A stretch of DNA of 64,000 nucleotides from the NCBI RefSeq assembly GCF_009754945.1, contig NZ_WPIN01000028.1, positions 1 to 64,000 of the forward strand, read 5' to 3'. Position 1 is the first letter of the stretch; each line of letters begins with the position of its first letter. This DNA is from Spirosoma arboris. GTDB lineage: Bacteria; Bacteroidota; Bacteroidia; Cytophagales; Spirosomataceae. The notes under the pieces were generated by a model that worked only from the letters and a program-made list of their open reading frames with translations, did no database searches and was not told the origin of the DNA. The position numbers were made by a program, and so were the translations under genes. This document shows, piece by piece, positions 34,884 to 43,454 of the stretch.

Positions 34884-36944
34884 TTACCAGACCTTCGCCT
34901 GATCCACTTCTGGCTTATATAGTTTCTGACCCGGCTTTACGTCAAAAGCCCGATAAAACGGCTCGAAATTGGCCAACGGGCCGTTGACTCGGAATTTATC
35001 GGGCGAATGAGGGTCAATGGTAATCCATACGCGGGCCGACTCATCCCGCACTTTACTGCGCCAAACCTGGGCATGACCCAGAAAAAAACGTTGATCGGGT
35101 GTAAATCCATCGATCTTGTCGGTCCCCTGGCCCTGCTTGGTCAGTTTAAACGCCTGATAAGCCAGGGTGATACCACCCAGATCAGCCAGATTTTCGCCTA
35201 AAGTCAATCGACCATTTACTTGGAGATTATCCAGTACAGTGAAGGTATTGTATTGATTCACAACAACCTGTGTTTTTTTACTGAATCGTTCGACGTCCTG
35301 CTTGGTCCACCAGTCACGCAGGTTTCCGTTGGCGTCATATTGGCGCCCCTGATCATCAAACAGGTGCGTCATTTCGTGGCCGATCACGACGCCAATACTC
35401 CCATAATTGATGGCATCATCGGCGTCTTTGTCAAAGAAGGGGAATTGCAGGATGCCCGCCGGGAAAACGATTTCGTTATTCGTGGCATTAGCATAGGCAT
35501 TGACCGTGGGTGGGGTCATACCCCACTCCATGCGGTCGACGGGTTGATTAACTTTGGCAAAACCTTCCCGAAACATATGCGCACGGGCACGTTGTACATT
35601 GCCGTAATAATCATCCCGTTTTACCACCACATCGGAATAATCTTTCCATTTGTCAGGATAGCCGATTTTCTTCAGGAACCGATCCAGTTTTGTCAGTGCC
35701 ACTTTTTTCGTTTCGGGAGCCATCCAGTCGAGTTTTTCGATTCGGACTCGATACACTTTTTGCAGGTTATCGACCAGCGTTAGCATCCGCTCTTTGGCTT
35801 CGGCCGGAAAATATTTTTTGATCCACAATTGCCCCAAAGCCTCACCTAAGGAACGGTCGACACGATTGGCCATGCGTTTCCAGCGTTCACTCTGTTTTGG
35901 CTGTCCCTGAAGTGCTTTGTCGTTGAAATCAAAATAGGCCTGCTCAAATTCATGGCTGAGCAGACTCGCATTGTAATCCAGACAGTCGAAGGCGAGTCGA
36001 TCTTTCAGTAATTCGATAGGTGTGGTGGTCAGCAACTTATCAAAGTCCTGATAATAAGCAGGTTGAGCCATCAACACCGTATCTACTTTCACCAAACCCA
36101 TGCTATCGAGCAGACGACGCCAATTCAGTGCTGGCATTTGTTTAGTCAAGGTGCTCACCGCAAATTTGTTGTAATTAGCCACCGGATCGCGCAGATCAGC
36201 AGGTGCCTTATGAGATTTAGCCAGATTTGTCTCGAAAGCCAGAATAGTCTGCGCTTTGGTTCTGGCCAGGGTGGAGTCGACGCCGGTCAGCACGAACAGC
36301 TTCGTGATGTAGGCAACGAAATCTGCCCGAATCTTTTTGGTGGCCTCGTCGGTGCGGGTGTAGTAGCCTTTTTCGGGCAATGACAAACCCGCCTGCCAAA
36401 AATTGATTCGGTTAATGGTACTTTGTCGGTCATCAGCTCCTACATAAATATTGATAAATTTCCCACCCGGATTACTTTTGTCAACAGCCAGATAAGTCAT
36501 GACTTGTTTATAGTCTTTCAGACCAGCAATTTTCGCCAGTTCTGCTTTTACAGGTTCGAAACCAAGTTTATCAATGGCAGCGCTATCCATGCCGCTGGCA
36601 TAAAAATCACCAATCTGCTGCTCAATACTGCCCGCTCTGGAGGGAGCCGCTTCGGCACCCGCTTTGGCCACTTCTTCCAGAATGGTTTTCGTTTTTAGCT
36701 GATTGTCTTCGGAGAGTTGCGCAAACGATCCCCAGGAAACTTGATCATCGGGAATTTTGGTTTTTTTTAACCAGTTGCCATTGGCATAGGTGTAAAAATC
36801 ATTACCGGGCAACACCGTTGTATCCATTCCCGACTTATCGAAGAAATTGGTTCGCACGGCGGATTCGTCATTCATTTTTTGCTGACAGGCTACGACAAGT
36901 GGGGCCGCCAGACCGAGAAAAAGGGTTTGTTTCAGATAAATCAT
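34884..36944 (-). CDS. M13-family zinc metallopeptidase (neprilysin/PepO-like), lipoprotein
   Basis: 686 residues with a lipoprotein signal (LAAPLVVACQQ). M13 features: DTTVLPGNDFYTYANGNWLK at the mature N-terminus (the family's 'DDFY.YVNG.W'), NEIVFPAGILQFPFFD, zinc motif HEMTH in VIGHEMTHLFDDQGRQYD near residue 521, the third ligand in GENLADLGGITLAYQAF near 583, and the C-terminal NGPLANFEPFYRAFDVKPG. Length is normal. It cleaves short peptides in the periplasm or at the cell surface. It stands alone on its strand, with a 16-bp hairpin after it, and the DUF418 gene ends 56 nt upstream. Confidence 0.95.
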   Translation of the reverse strand: MIYLKQTLFLGLAAPLVVACQQKMNDESAVRTNFFDKSGMDTTVLPGNDFYTYANGNWLKKTKIPDDQVSWGSFAQLSEDNQLKTKTILEEVAKAGAEAAPSRAGSIEQQIGDFYASGMDSAAIDKLGFEPVKAELAKIAGLKDYKQVMTYLAVDKSNPGGKFINIYVGADDRQSTINRINFWQAGLSLPEKGYYTRTDEATKKIRADFVAYITKLFVLTGVDSTLARTKAQTILAFETNLAKSHKAPADLRDPVANYNKFAVSTLTKQMPALNWRRLLDSMGLVKVDTVLMAQPAYYQDFDKLLTTTPIELLKDRLAFDCLDYNASLLSHEFEQAYFDFNDKALQGQPKQSERWKRMANRVDRSLGEALGQLWIKKYFPAEAKERMLTLVDNLQKVYRVRIEKLDWMAPETKKVALTKLDRFLKKIGYPDKWKDYSDVVVKRDDYYGNVQRARAHMFREGFAKVNQPVDRMEWGMTPPTVNAYANATNNEIVFPAGILQFPFFDKDADDAINYGSIGVVIGHEMTHLFDDQGRQYDANGNLRDWWTKQDVERFSKKTQVVVNQYNTFTVLDNLQVNGRLTLGENLADLGGITLAYQAFKLTKQGQGTDKIDGFTPDQRFFLGHAQVWRSKVRDESARVWITIDPHSPDKFRVNGPLANFEPFYRAFDVKPGQKLYKPEVDQAKVW

Positions 36945-36999
36945 GACAGGCGATAATTGAAGAATACCGGATTAGAAGAAAAGGGTGGATAGAAGCGTA

Positions 37000-38397
37000 T
37001 TATACCTGTCGGTGCATAGGTTGGCGTTGCCAGTAGGTCAAACTCCGCCACACCCATTCCAACGGGCCATATTGAAAATACCGCAGCCAGATCGGGCTGA
37101 CAATCAATTGCAGCAGCCAGATAGCGGCCACCAGAAAATAAAGCTGGTAGAACTGCCACTCGCCATACTGATTGAGCCCGTATCCAAAGAAGACGAACGT
37201 ACAAATGAGCGTATGCATGACATAGTTGGTAAAGGCCATCTGACCTACTGCCCCTATCCGATTCAGGAGTCCTTGCACCACCTTCGATTTAATGAGCAGA
37301 ATAATCAGACTGGCATGGGCCATCACCAGCAGCATCCGCTGGAACGGATAAATCAAACGCGTCCATTGAATGGGATGCTCCTCCAGATACGCCAGAAAAG
37401 CTTCCGATGTGGGGAAATGCTGATAACCGAAATAGAAACTGTATGTGACCAGCGATAGCCCCAGTCCGTAGCCAATCAACAGGGTTTGCCAGTAGCGCCG
37501 ACGTGACCATTGCCCCGTCACAAAGCCCCATTTATAAAGAGCCATGCCCAACAGCATCAGCGCCAGCGAATCCCAGATCATCAGTGGTAGGTGCTTGGTC
37601 TGTAGATCCCACACTTCCTGCCGATACCGAGACGCTACGACAAAATAGTTGTTGGATTTCATCAGCCGAGTATGCTCAGCGGCTTGTACTTTGTTGGGAA
37701 AAAACTCGTTCGCGGCAGCCTGCCAGTCTTTTATCGCTTGCTGCTGAGTAGCTGTCAGCGTACGGCCCTGCTGTTGAGCCGTTTGCACCGCCAGATACGC
37801 CAGGCGTTTGTCGCGGATATTCTGAAAAAATAGGGTCATCAGCACGAAGCCAATAATGGCCACCAGGGGTACGCCCAGTGCTAGCAGGCTGGGTTTAAGA
37901 TTTCGAAACCAAAACGCAATCATGCCAACCACGCCGTAGAAGTAGAGAATGTCTCCGAACCAAAGCAAAACGTGGGAATCCAGTAGCCCGAACAGCACAA
38001 GCCAACCCATCCGACGGAAGAATAAACCGATCGCGCGGTTCCCCGCCGGGACCCGACCCGTTGCCGCTTTTTCTTTTCGGGCCATGAACAACAGGATACC
38101 CACGCCAAAAATCAGGGAGAACATAGCCCGCATTTTCCCTTCAAACAAGATGGTGATACCGGCGTTGAGCCAGAAATTAATAGTAGTCGGATCATTTCGG
38201 AATACTTCATCAAAGTTATCGGGCATGGCAAAGCCGGGAATGTTCATCAGCAGGATGCCCAGCAGGGCTACACCCCTCAGGATATCGATAGTCTGGATGC
38301 GATCGCCCTGCGAAACAGGCCGGTGGTCGGCGGTTTCTCGCTGGGTCATGTTGTAGATTGATTCGGCTTCTGAAGCCGTGGTTGGCAAGGAAGTCAT
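37000..38397 (-). CDS. DUF418 membrane protein
   Basis: 465 residues, eight to ten helices. The N-terminal RIQTIDILRGVALLGILLMN, then FEGKMRAMFSLIFGVGILLF and the C-terminal GAVGQMAFTNYVMHTLICTF and FFGYGL, are the usual DUF418/YeiB signatures. The family is distantly related to membrane acyltransferases; no substrate is established. A methionine 16 codons in (MTQRETADHRPV) could also be the start. The central loop is long and hydrophilic (about residues 205-260). Confidence 0.88.
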   Translation of the reverse strand: MTSLPTTASEAESIYNMTQRETADHRPVSQGDRIQTIDILRGVALLGILLMNIPGFAMPDNFDEVFRNDPTTINFWLNAGITILFEGKMRAMFSLIFGVGILLFMARKEKAATGRVPAGNRAIGLFFRRMGWLVLFGLLDSHVLLWFGDILYFYGVVGMIAFWFRNLKPSLLALGVPLVAIIGFVLMTLFFQNIRDKRLAYLAVQTAQQQGRTLTATQQQAIKDWQAAANEFFPNKVQAAEHTRLMKSNNYFVVASRYRQEVWDLQTKHLPLMIWDSLALMLLGMALYKWGFVTGQWSRRRYWQTLLIGYGLGLSLVTYSFYFGYQHFPTSEAFLAYLEEHPIQWTRLIYPFQRMLLVMAHASLIILLIKSKVVQGLLNRIGAVGQMAFTNYVMHTLICTFVFFGYGLNQYGEWQFYQLYFLVAAIWLLQLIVSPIWLRYFQYGPLEWVWRSLTYWQRQPMHRQV

Positions 38398-38618
38398 AAG
38401 AGGGAGTTTAAGAGATTGATTGTATAGATTAGCCAGATACTGTGTTGGGCTTAAATGACCTACCGGTATTATATATACGTCATGCTGAGCGATAGGTTTG
38501 TCCTTGTCCGGTTGGGTTCTACTACCCGTGATTTTGGGTCATTTTTCCGGAGCTACAGCTGGTTTTCGGACTCCAGACCGCCCGTCGGACCGCTGAAAAT
38601 CGGGATGGTCTGAACGAG

Positions 38619-39326
38619 TCAATACAAGGTGAATGGTGTGCTGGCCGGAGTGGTAACTGGCTTTGGCTGAGTGCGAGCTGGCTTTAACTGACCAAGAGAT
38701 AGTTCTCTCTCCAAATAAGACAACCACTCCATCAGTTCCGGTAGAGAAGTTGGGCGGGGATAAGCCGCAGCCCAGTATTGCACCGATTCCGGAACGGTGG
38801 TTAGCAGTGCGTCGATTTCCGTTCGGACGAAGACATCAGGAGCCAGCAACCGCCCGTCGAACCAGACATAGTAAGGCTGTTCAGTTTTCCAGTTTGCCGT
38901 GCGGGGTTGGGGCAGGCCCTGAATGATGGTCCCGTGCTGACCATTCGACGAGGGAAGTTGCAACAATGGAATCGGCGCGCCGGGAATCAGTTCTTCGAGT
39001 AACATCGTCCGGGTCTCACCCGATGCCAGTTGCACCGCAAAAGCCTTTATATAATGTGTCCGATCATCGGCCCGGTCGGTGTAGCTGAAATGCCGTAGCT
39101 GGTCAGCCTGATAAGTGTGCCAGCTGTTGGCTTGTTGAACCATCAGCGTATTGGTGAGCGGCTGATAGCTCAGTTGTCTCCAAAGCCGTACACCAGTGGC
39201 CAATACCACCTCTCCCTCATTGGTGATAACCGGCAAGCGAGTTGGCAGCACCTGGCCATAGCTAGTCATCACACACAAAAGCAATAAAAAAACAGACAAT
39301 CGACAGAGGTTGAATCCGATTTTCAT
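38619..39326 (-). CDS. Secreted hypothetical protein downstream of a TonB-type barrel
   Basis: 235 residues from MKIGFNLCRLSVFLLLLCVM, a signal peptide ending near SYGQ; an earlier methionine in frame would bury it. The mature part is beta-rich at first (EGEVVLATGVRLWRQLSYQP, then SWHTYQADQLRHFSYTDRAD) and ends in a short helix-rich tail rich in Pro, Lys and Thr. Not recognised. It starts 72 nt after the barrel gene and is probably its operon partner, so it may be a periplasmic or surface accessory to that receptor. Confidence 0.72.
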   Translation of the reverse strand: MKIGFNLCRLSVFLLLLCVMTSYGQVLPTRLPVITNEGEVVLATGVRLWRQLSYQPLTNTLMVQQANSWHTYQADQLRHFSYTDRADDRTHYIKAFAVQLASGETRTMLLEELIPGAPIPLLQLPSSNGQHGTIIQGLPQPRTANWKTEQPYYVWFDGRLLAPDVFVRTEIDALLTTVPESVQYWAAAYPRPTSLPELMEWLSYLERELSLGQLKPARTQPKPVTTPASTPFTLY

Positions 39327-39397
39327 AAGGATAGAAGGTTTAATAAGTGTTAAAATAGAGACAGACAATCAGGGAGATACGAGCGGAGCCGACTGAC

Positions 39398-41830
39398 CTA
39401 ATTACTTTGCACTCGGGTACGTTCTTCTTCCGAACCGGTGGCCCGGTTTCGAGCCGCTTTCACGGTCTTGCTGCCAAACGAACGGGTATAAGTAAGCCGG
39501 ACTACGCGCGGCTCAGATAGAAATGTAAGCGTTGTATTAATATTCAGGGCGGGAATCGTGCTGTTATATCGACCAATGTTCGTCCAGAAAATATCACTCA
39601 TCGTCAGCCTCAGCGTACCCTTATCGTTTGGTAGCGGTTTTTGCAGTCCCAGCGTTACCTGCCCGAAGCTGCGGCCCCGATACAGACCAAACATGGTAGG
39701 ACTGTAATAGAACCCCGTCAGTTCAGCAGTGAACTTGTGGGGTAATGTAAAGGTGTGCGAGGAGTTCACCTGGGCGTTCCAGATCGTCCGGCTCACGGGA
39801 CTGTCCTGGTATACCGTCGTCAGGTTTTGCCATAGACCCGTCAGGTTGGTCTGGCTTTTCCACCAGCGGGTTACCTGCCAGGGCAGACTGGCGGCTATTG
39901 AGAGTGTTTGCTGGTGGTCAATATTTTCGGCGTAATACTGAATTCGGTTGGTGGCTGCATCGACGTGCGGCTGAAAACCGGCAATCACGTTCTGATCAAA
40001 GCTGTATTTGAGCGAAAAAACGTAGGATTCCTTATACGTGTAGCTTCCCTGCACGGCATCGGAAATGGTGGGGCGTAGAATTGGATTGCCGGACGAAAAG
40101 GTGCTTAAATCAATAAAACTCACAAAGGGAGCAATGTCGCTGTAGGAAGGTCGGGTAATGCGTCGACTGTACGAGAGGTTAGCAATATGATTTTTCGACA
40201 GTTTCCGCGATAAAAACACACTCGGAAACAGGTTGCCATAGTCCCGGTTGATTAACGACTGGCCGTCGGGCCGGTGAATGTCGGTATGGGTATGTTCGTA
40301 ACGCAACCCCGCCTGAAGCGTAGTCTTACTGTCTAAAGGCTGGTTTACACTCACATACCCGGCCAGAATATTTTCGGCTAACTGGTATTGCTGTGTATAA
40401 AACGAATCAACTTTCCAGCCCTCGGCCATCAACCTATCCAGGTCTACGGCATTGTCTAGGCGGGTGGTAGTAGCCTTCAGGCCCGTTTCCAGTCGGCCTT
40501 TGGTGGTGAGTGGCTTGATGAAATCGGTTTTCAGAACCCAGGTCTGGACGGGCGTTTTCTTACTGATCCGAATTTGCTCATTCGTTTGGCTACCGGTCGT
40601 AAAATCCTGTTTTGTACTGACATAGGCGTTGGGATCGTCGTTGTGATAATACAATCGGTCGATGTCAATGCTCCATTCCTGTTTGTTGCTGAAAACATGA
40701 CGCAGATTCAGGTTTAGCAGCAGGTTCTGCCATTTATTGGCTTCAGTGTTGAGGAGGCTGCTTTGTTGCGTCCGCACGCCATTGGTAAACGTTACTCCCA
40801 GATTATCAGCGTTGTCGATAGCATAGGTATTATCAAACCCCGACACTAAGCCGTTCAGCGTTGTTTGTGGACTCAGCGAATAATCGAACCCAATCTTGGC
40901 GTTGTAGTTCGAAATGGTCGGAAACCGATTCGTCTCCGTGTTTGTCACCAGCGTCTGGTTAGGTTGCTCCACAATTCGGTCATATTGCTGTTTTTGCCAG
41001 AAGTGACTGTGGAGAAACGAAGCATTTCCATAGATGTTGAGTTTCTGATTACGGTAGTTAAGGTTGAGCGTCCCCGCCGGACGAGCATACCAGCCATAAC
41101 CAAGTGTGGCTGAGAAATTGCCATTCATGCCGAAGTTGGTGTTTTTCTTGGTGATGATGTTGATAATCCCCGCATCGCCTTCCGCATCGTAGCGGGCCGG
41201 GGGCGTGGTGATGAGTTCAATTTTTTCGATATCATTGGCCGCCATGCCTTCCAGCATCTGTACAACGGTTGCAATGGGCAGCCGGGTCAGTTTGCCATTC
41301 ATCATCACCATCACACCGCCTTTTCCACTCATGGTCAGGCTGTTGTTCTGCCGGTTTAGGGTAATCCCCGGCGAGCGCTCCAGGACTTCAAGCGCCGTGC
41401 CGCCAGCTGCCGTAATGCTGTTCTGCACATTCACCACCAGGCGGTCCACCTGCTGTTCGTACATCGGTTTTTTAGCTGCCACAGTCACCTCGCCCAGTGT
41501 TTGAGTGGATTCACGTAATGTTAAATCTGGCAGCGTAATAGACCCCGTACCGACTTGCACGGTAGCCGACCGGGCTGGTACATAGCCGACTGCCGAAGCA
41601 GACAGCCGGTACTGTCCCGGTCGGATGTTTTCAAACGTGTAAAATCCAGTTTCCTGGCTAATTGCCCCTTTCACTAAACTCGAATCGCGGGCGTTGAGCA
41701 GAGCCACACTGGCAAAGGGAAGGGGCTTGTTATGGGTGGTGAGGACAGAACCGGAAAGCGTGGTCTGGGCAATGGTAATGGTTGGTAAACAAGTAATGAA
41801 CAGGGCTAAAAAGAGGTGTGACGTTTTCAT
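39398..41830 (-). CDS. TonB-dependent-receptor-like outer membrane beta-barrel protein
   Basis: 810 residues. Signal peptide (MKTSHLFLALFITCLPTITI), then a CarboxypepD_reg-like domain (about 25-110; TLSGSVLTTHNKPLPFASVA and FYTFENIRPGQYRLSASAVG). A plug domain follows (about 120-215; ALEVLERSPGITLNRQNNSL, MNGKLTRLP, DIEKIELITTPPARYDAEGD), then a 22-strand-type barrel of the OMP_b-brl_3 group ending RLTYTRSFGSKT. Such proteins import large or scarce substrates across the outer membrane or act as signal receptors. No SusD partner is beside it. It lies 16 nt after the 45-residue peptide gene, and so under the direct-repeat promoter at 42.0 kb. Confidence 0.92.
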   Translation of the reverse strand: MKTSHLFLALFITCLPTITIAQTTLSGSVLTTHNKPLPFASVALLNARDSSLVKGAISQETGFYTFENIRPGQYRLSASAVGYVPARSATVQVGTGSITLPDLTLRESTQTLGEVTVAAKKPMYEQQVDRLVVNVQNSITAAGGTALEVLERSPGITLNRQNNSLTMSGKGGVMVMMNGKLTRLPIATVVQMLEGMAANDIEKIELITTPPARYDAEGDAGIINIITKKNTNFGMNGNFSATLGYGWYARPAGTLNLNYRNQKLNIYGNASFLHSHFWQKQQYDRIVEQPNQTLVTNTETNRFPTISNYNAKIGFDYSLSPQTTLNGLVSGFDNTYAIDNADNLGVTFTNGVRTQQSSLLNTEANKWQNLLLNLNLRHVFSNKQEWSIDIDRLYYHNDDPNAYVSTKQDFTTGSQTNEQIRISKKTPVQTWVLKTDFIKPLTTKGRLETGLKATTTRLDNAVDLDRLMAEGWKVDSFYTQQYQLAENILAGYVSVNQPLDSKTTLQAGLRYEHTHTDIHRPDGQSLINRDYGNLFPSVFLSRKLSKNHIANLSYSRRITRPSYSDIAPFVSFIDLSTFSSGNPILRPTISDAVQGSYTYKESYVFSLKYSFDQNVIAGFQPHVDAATNRIQYYAENIDHQQTLSIAASLPWQVTRWWKSQTNLTGLWQNLTTVYQDSPVSRTIWNAQVNSSHTFTLPHKFTAELTGFYYSPTMFGLYRGRSFGQVTLGLQKPLPNDKGTLRLTMSDIFWTNIGRYNSTIPALNINTTLTFLSEPRVVRLTYTRSFGSKTVKAARNRATGSEEERTRVQSN

Positions 41831-41846
41831 GGAGTTAGGTGTGGAT

Positions 41847-41984
41847 TTAGAAAGGATTAATCGTAATGATCGGCATCTGCAGGTGAGTGAACAGGAACCA
41901 GCTAGCAGCTAGCAAAGCCAGGCTGGCAGCGAGAACGAAGGTGGTCAGCGCGAAGGCAAGGGCGGTAGTGGAAATTCGAGACAT
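41847..41984 (-). CDS. 45-residue single-span membrane peptide
   Basis: Starts MSRISTTALAFALTTFVLAA and ends FTHLQMPIITINPF, with one hydrophobic span (about 8-34) and a short polar tail. Three things support it. It begins about 37 nt after a -7 element of a promoter with a 21-bp direct repeat. Its stop is only 16 nt before the barrel gene. And its composition is that of a true transmembrane helix rather than random sequence. The function is unknown: it may be a leader, a small regulator or a TonB/ExbD-like helper peptide, and no sequence evidence separates these. Confidence 0.6.
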   Translation of the reverse strand: MSRISTTALAFALTTFVLAASLALLAASWFLFTHLQMPIITINPF

Positions 41985-42020
41985 AATGGTAGTGGTTTAG
42001 GTGATTGGCATTGAACAGGT

Positions 42021-42085
42021 CAAAGGTCACCTTCTCCTAGTTGTCTCTTTTTCACGTTTGAGTCAAAAGCTGCTAAATTTGAGTC
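42021..42085 (-). promoter_or_regulatory. Direct-repeat operator and promoter of the 45-residue peptide and barrel operon
   Basis: TTTGAGTC occurs on the plus strand at 42057-42064 and 42078-42085, 21 bp apart (GACTCAAA in gene direction). A -7-like GACCTTTG lies at 42028-42021, 28 nt after the nearer repeat, the same spacing as at 34.7 kb. There is no -33 TTG, which suggests activator dependence. The peptide gene starts 36 nt after the -7 element. Confidence 0.65.
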
Positions 42086-42121
42086 GATGGGCAGAAGTGT
42101 ATCGCCAGCGACAATGTGCTC

Positions 42122-42319
42122 AATACAGGAGTAGGCGCGCTGGTTTTCAGCGGCTTCACCATTGGCCTACAGGAAGCGATCTATTACTTTAACCGGCTGC
42201 TTCACTCCGAGTGAGAAGCAGATGCTCTGAAAAAGGAAAATTTATAAATCCAACAGGATAGCCTTAAACAGCAGGTCAATCCCCATTTTCTGCTTAATAG
42301 CCTCAAGACCTTGTCGTAG
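42122..42319 (+). pseudogene. Remnant of a LytS-type sensor histidine kinase
   Basis: One reading frame of 65 codons carries ALVFSGFTIGLQEAIYYFNR, then LLHSE, a TGA, EADALKKENL, a TAA, then QQDSLKQQVNPHFLLNSLKT. This is the last membrane helix and the phospho-acceptor segment of a LytS/HisK_internal kinase ('LK.QVNPHFLFNSLN'). Two nonsense codons interrupt it with no frameshift, and both ends are missing. It lies beside the 42.0-kb operator and points away from it. It suggests that a LytS/LytTR pair once stood here. Confidence 0.82.
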
Positions 42320-42471
42320 TTGATCGGAGTTCCATACCGCAAAAAGCCAACGTTGAAAAAGGTCTGGAAGATTTGCCGCTTAGCTATGGCTGCCTCAGTT
42401 GTGAGGATTTGCAGGATAATTCTCTGAAGAAGCCTCACTCGATTTTGGTCACGTAACAGGTAGGGATGCAG

Positions 42472-42744
42472 TAGAATACCCACAAAGCCACGGCTAAATA
42501 ACGCTACGGTCCCATTCACACCCAGTAGGCAGGCAATAACGGTTAACGCTCCCAATATGGCAAGCTCCGTACTTTTCAATGCTTTCTTTGCCAATGGCAT
42601 TAAAGCCGATACAATCAGGGCAACAACTGCTGCAATCACCCCATACAGAAAGGGTTGTACCTGTGGCAATTGGCCGTACTGCTGGTAGAGACATGCAAAA
42701 GGGGCTAATCCATGATTGATTTTGACTAGTATAGGTGCGTAGCC
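42472..42744 (-). pseudogene. Fragment of a chromate transporter (ChrA)
   Basis: About 90 codons read LPQVQPFLYGVIAAVVALIV, SALMPLAKKALKSTE and ACLLGVNGTVALFSRGFVG. This is the middle of a ChrA half-domain ('YG.LP.VQ.llyGv.p.vvali', 'K.al.s'). The N-terminal 'G.y' motif and the second half are missing, and the frame runs on into unrelated sequence. The transporter could not work. With the LytS remnant it marks this stretch as decayed sequence between live operons. Confidence 0.65.
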
Positions 42745-42774
42745 CCCCGGTACATCGATGCACCCAAACACGAT

Positions 42775-42821
42775 CAATCACGCGCAAACATTCTGATAAA
42801 CAGGACACTTACGCGTGATTG
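42775..42821. repeat. 10-bp perfect inverted repeat
   Basis: CAATCACGCG and CGCGTGATTG are exact complements separated by 27 nt. It sits at the upstream edge of the ChrA fragment. It could be the trace of an insertion element end or a hairpin terminator without a T-tract; neither can be shown. Confidence 0.45.
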
Positions 42822-42859
42822 TAATATAGTTATGGACTGAACTCTCGATCTACCTACAG

Positions 42860-43408
42860 TTAGTCCCTCTTAACTAATCGTAGCGTATAGCTCCGGGCAC
42901 CAATCTGAATCTGATAGAGGTAAACGCCAGCGGCTAAACCAGTTCCAGTCAATGTTACCTGATGAGACCCTTCGCTCTGCTGGCTAGCCGCCGTCTGATG
43001 CACAAGCTGCCCCTGGCTAGTACGTAGTTCATACCCTACCCGTTCGCTTTGGGTAAGGATATACTCTATCAGCACTTGATCAACAAAGGGATTGGGATAG
43101 GCACTGACCGACAGGGAGCCTTCTGCTTTCCCAATGCCTGGTCTTTCTACTGGGCCAATAGTAGCCATAAATAGTGAGCCTGAGTGGGCCACAAAACCGG
43201 GCTGCAAGAGCACAGATTGTCCAGCTTTATACTGAGCAATGGCACTGGGCTTAATAACACTGCTGGATTCAATGGTCTGTACTGCCTGCTGCTCACTAAA
43301 CTCGCCTGCTTCAACGAAACGAGTAAGGGTTAACTGGAAAGGATACTGCTGAGCAAATCCGCAACTGCCCACAAAAAGCAGCGTAATGAGACATAGACTT
43401 GTTTTCAT
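42860..43408 (-). CDS. Secreted protein with a T9SS C-terminal sorting domain
   Basis: 182 residues from MKTSLCLITLLFVGSCGFAQ. Residues about 45-85 (SSVIKPSAIAQYKAGQSVLL, QPGFVAHSGSLFMATI) form a '3-coathanger stack'-like segment. Residues about 100-182 are a type-A sorting domain: VSAYPNPFVDQVLIEYILTQ, then TSQGQLVHQT, GLAAGVYLYQIQIGARSYTL and the closing RLVKRD. T9SS cargo of this sort crosses the outer membrane and is attached or released at the surface. There is no catalytic domain between the two, so this is nearly all carrier: it may be a shortened adhesin. Confidence 0.88.
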   Translation of the reverse strand: MKTSLCLITLLFVGSCGFAQQYPFQLTLTRFVEAGEFSEQQAVQTIESSSVIKPSAIAQYKAGQSVLLQPGFVAHSGSLFMATIGPVERPGIGKAEGSLSVSAYPNPFVDQVLIEYILTQSERVGYELRTSQGQLVHQTAASQQSEGSHQVTLTGTGLAAGVYLYQIQIGARSYTLRLVKRD

Positions 43409-43454
43409 GAGACGATACAATTAAGTAGGCCACCACCCAGGCCATATTGCCAGT

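Noticed and set aside
35220..35783. 187-codon plus-strand frame inside the M13 peptidase gene
   Set aside because: Antisense to conserved M13 sequence including HEMTH; no family features of its own.
42202..42777. A complete 191-residue membrane protein
   Set aside because: Only about 90 residues match ChrA; the rest is antisense to the LytS remnant or unrelated, so it is a fragment and not a gene.
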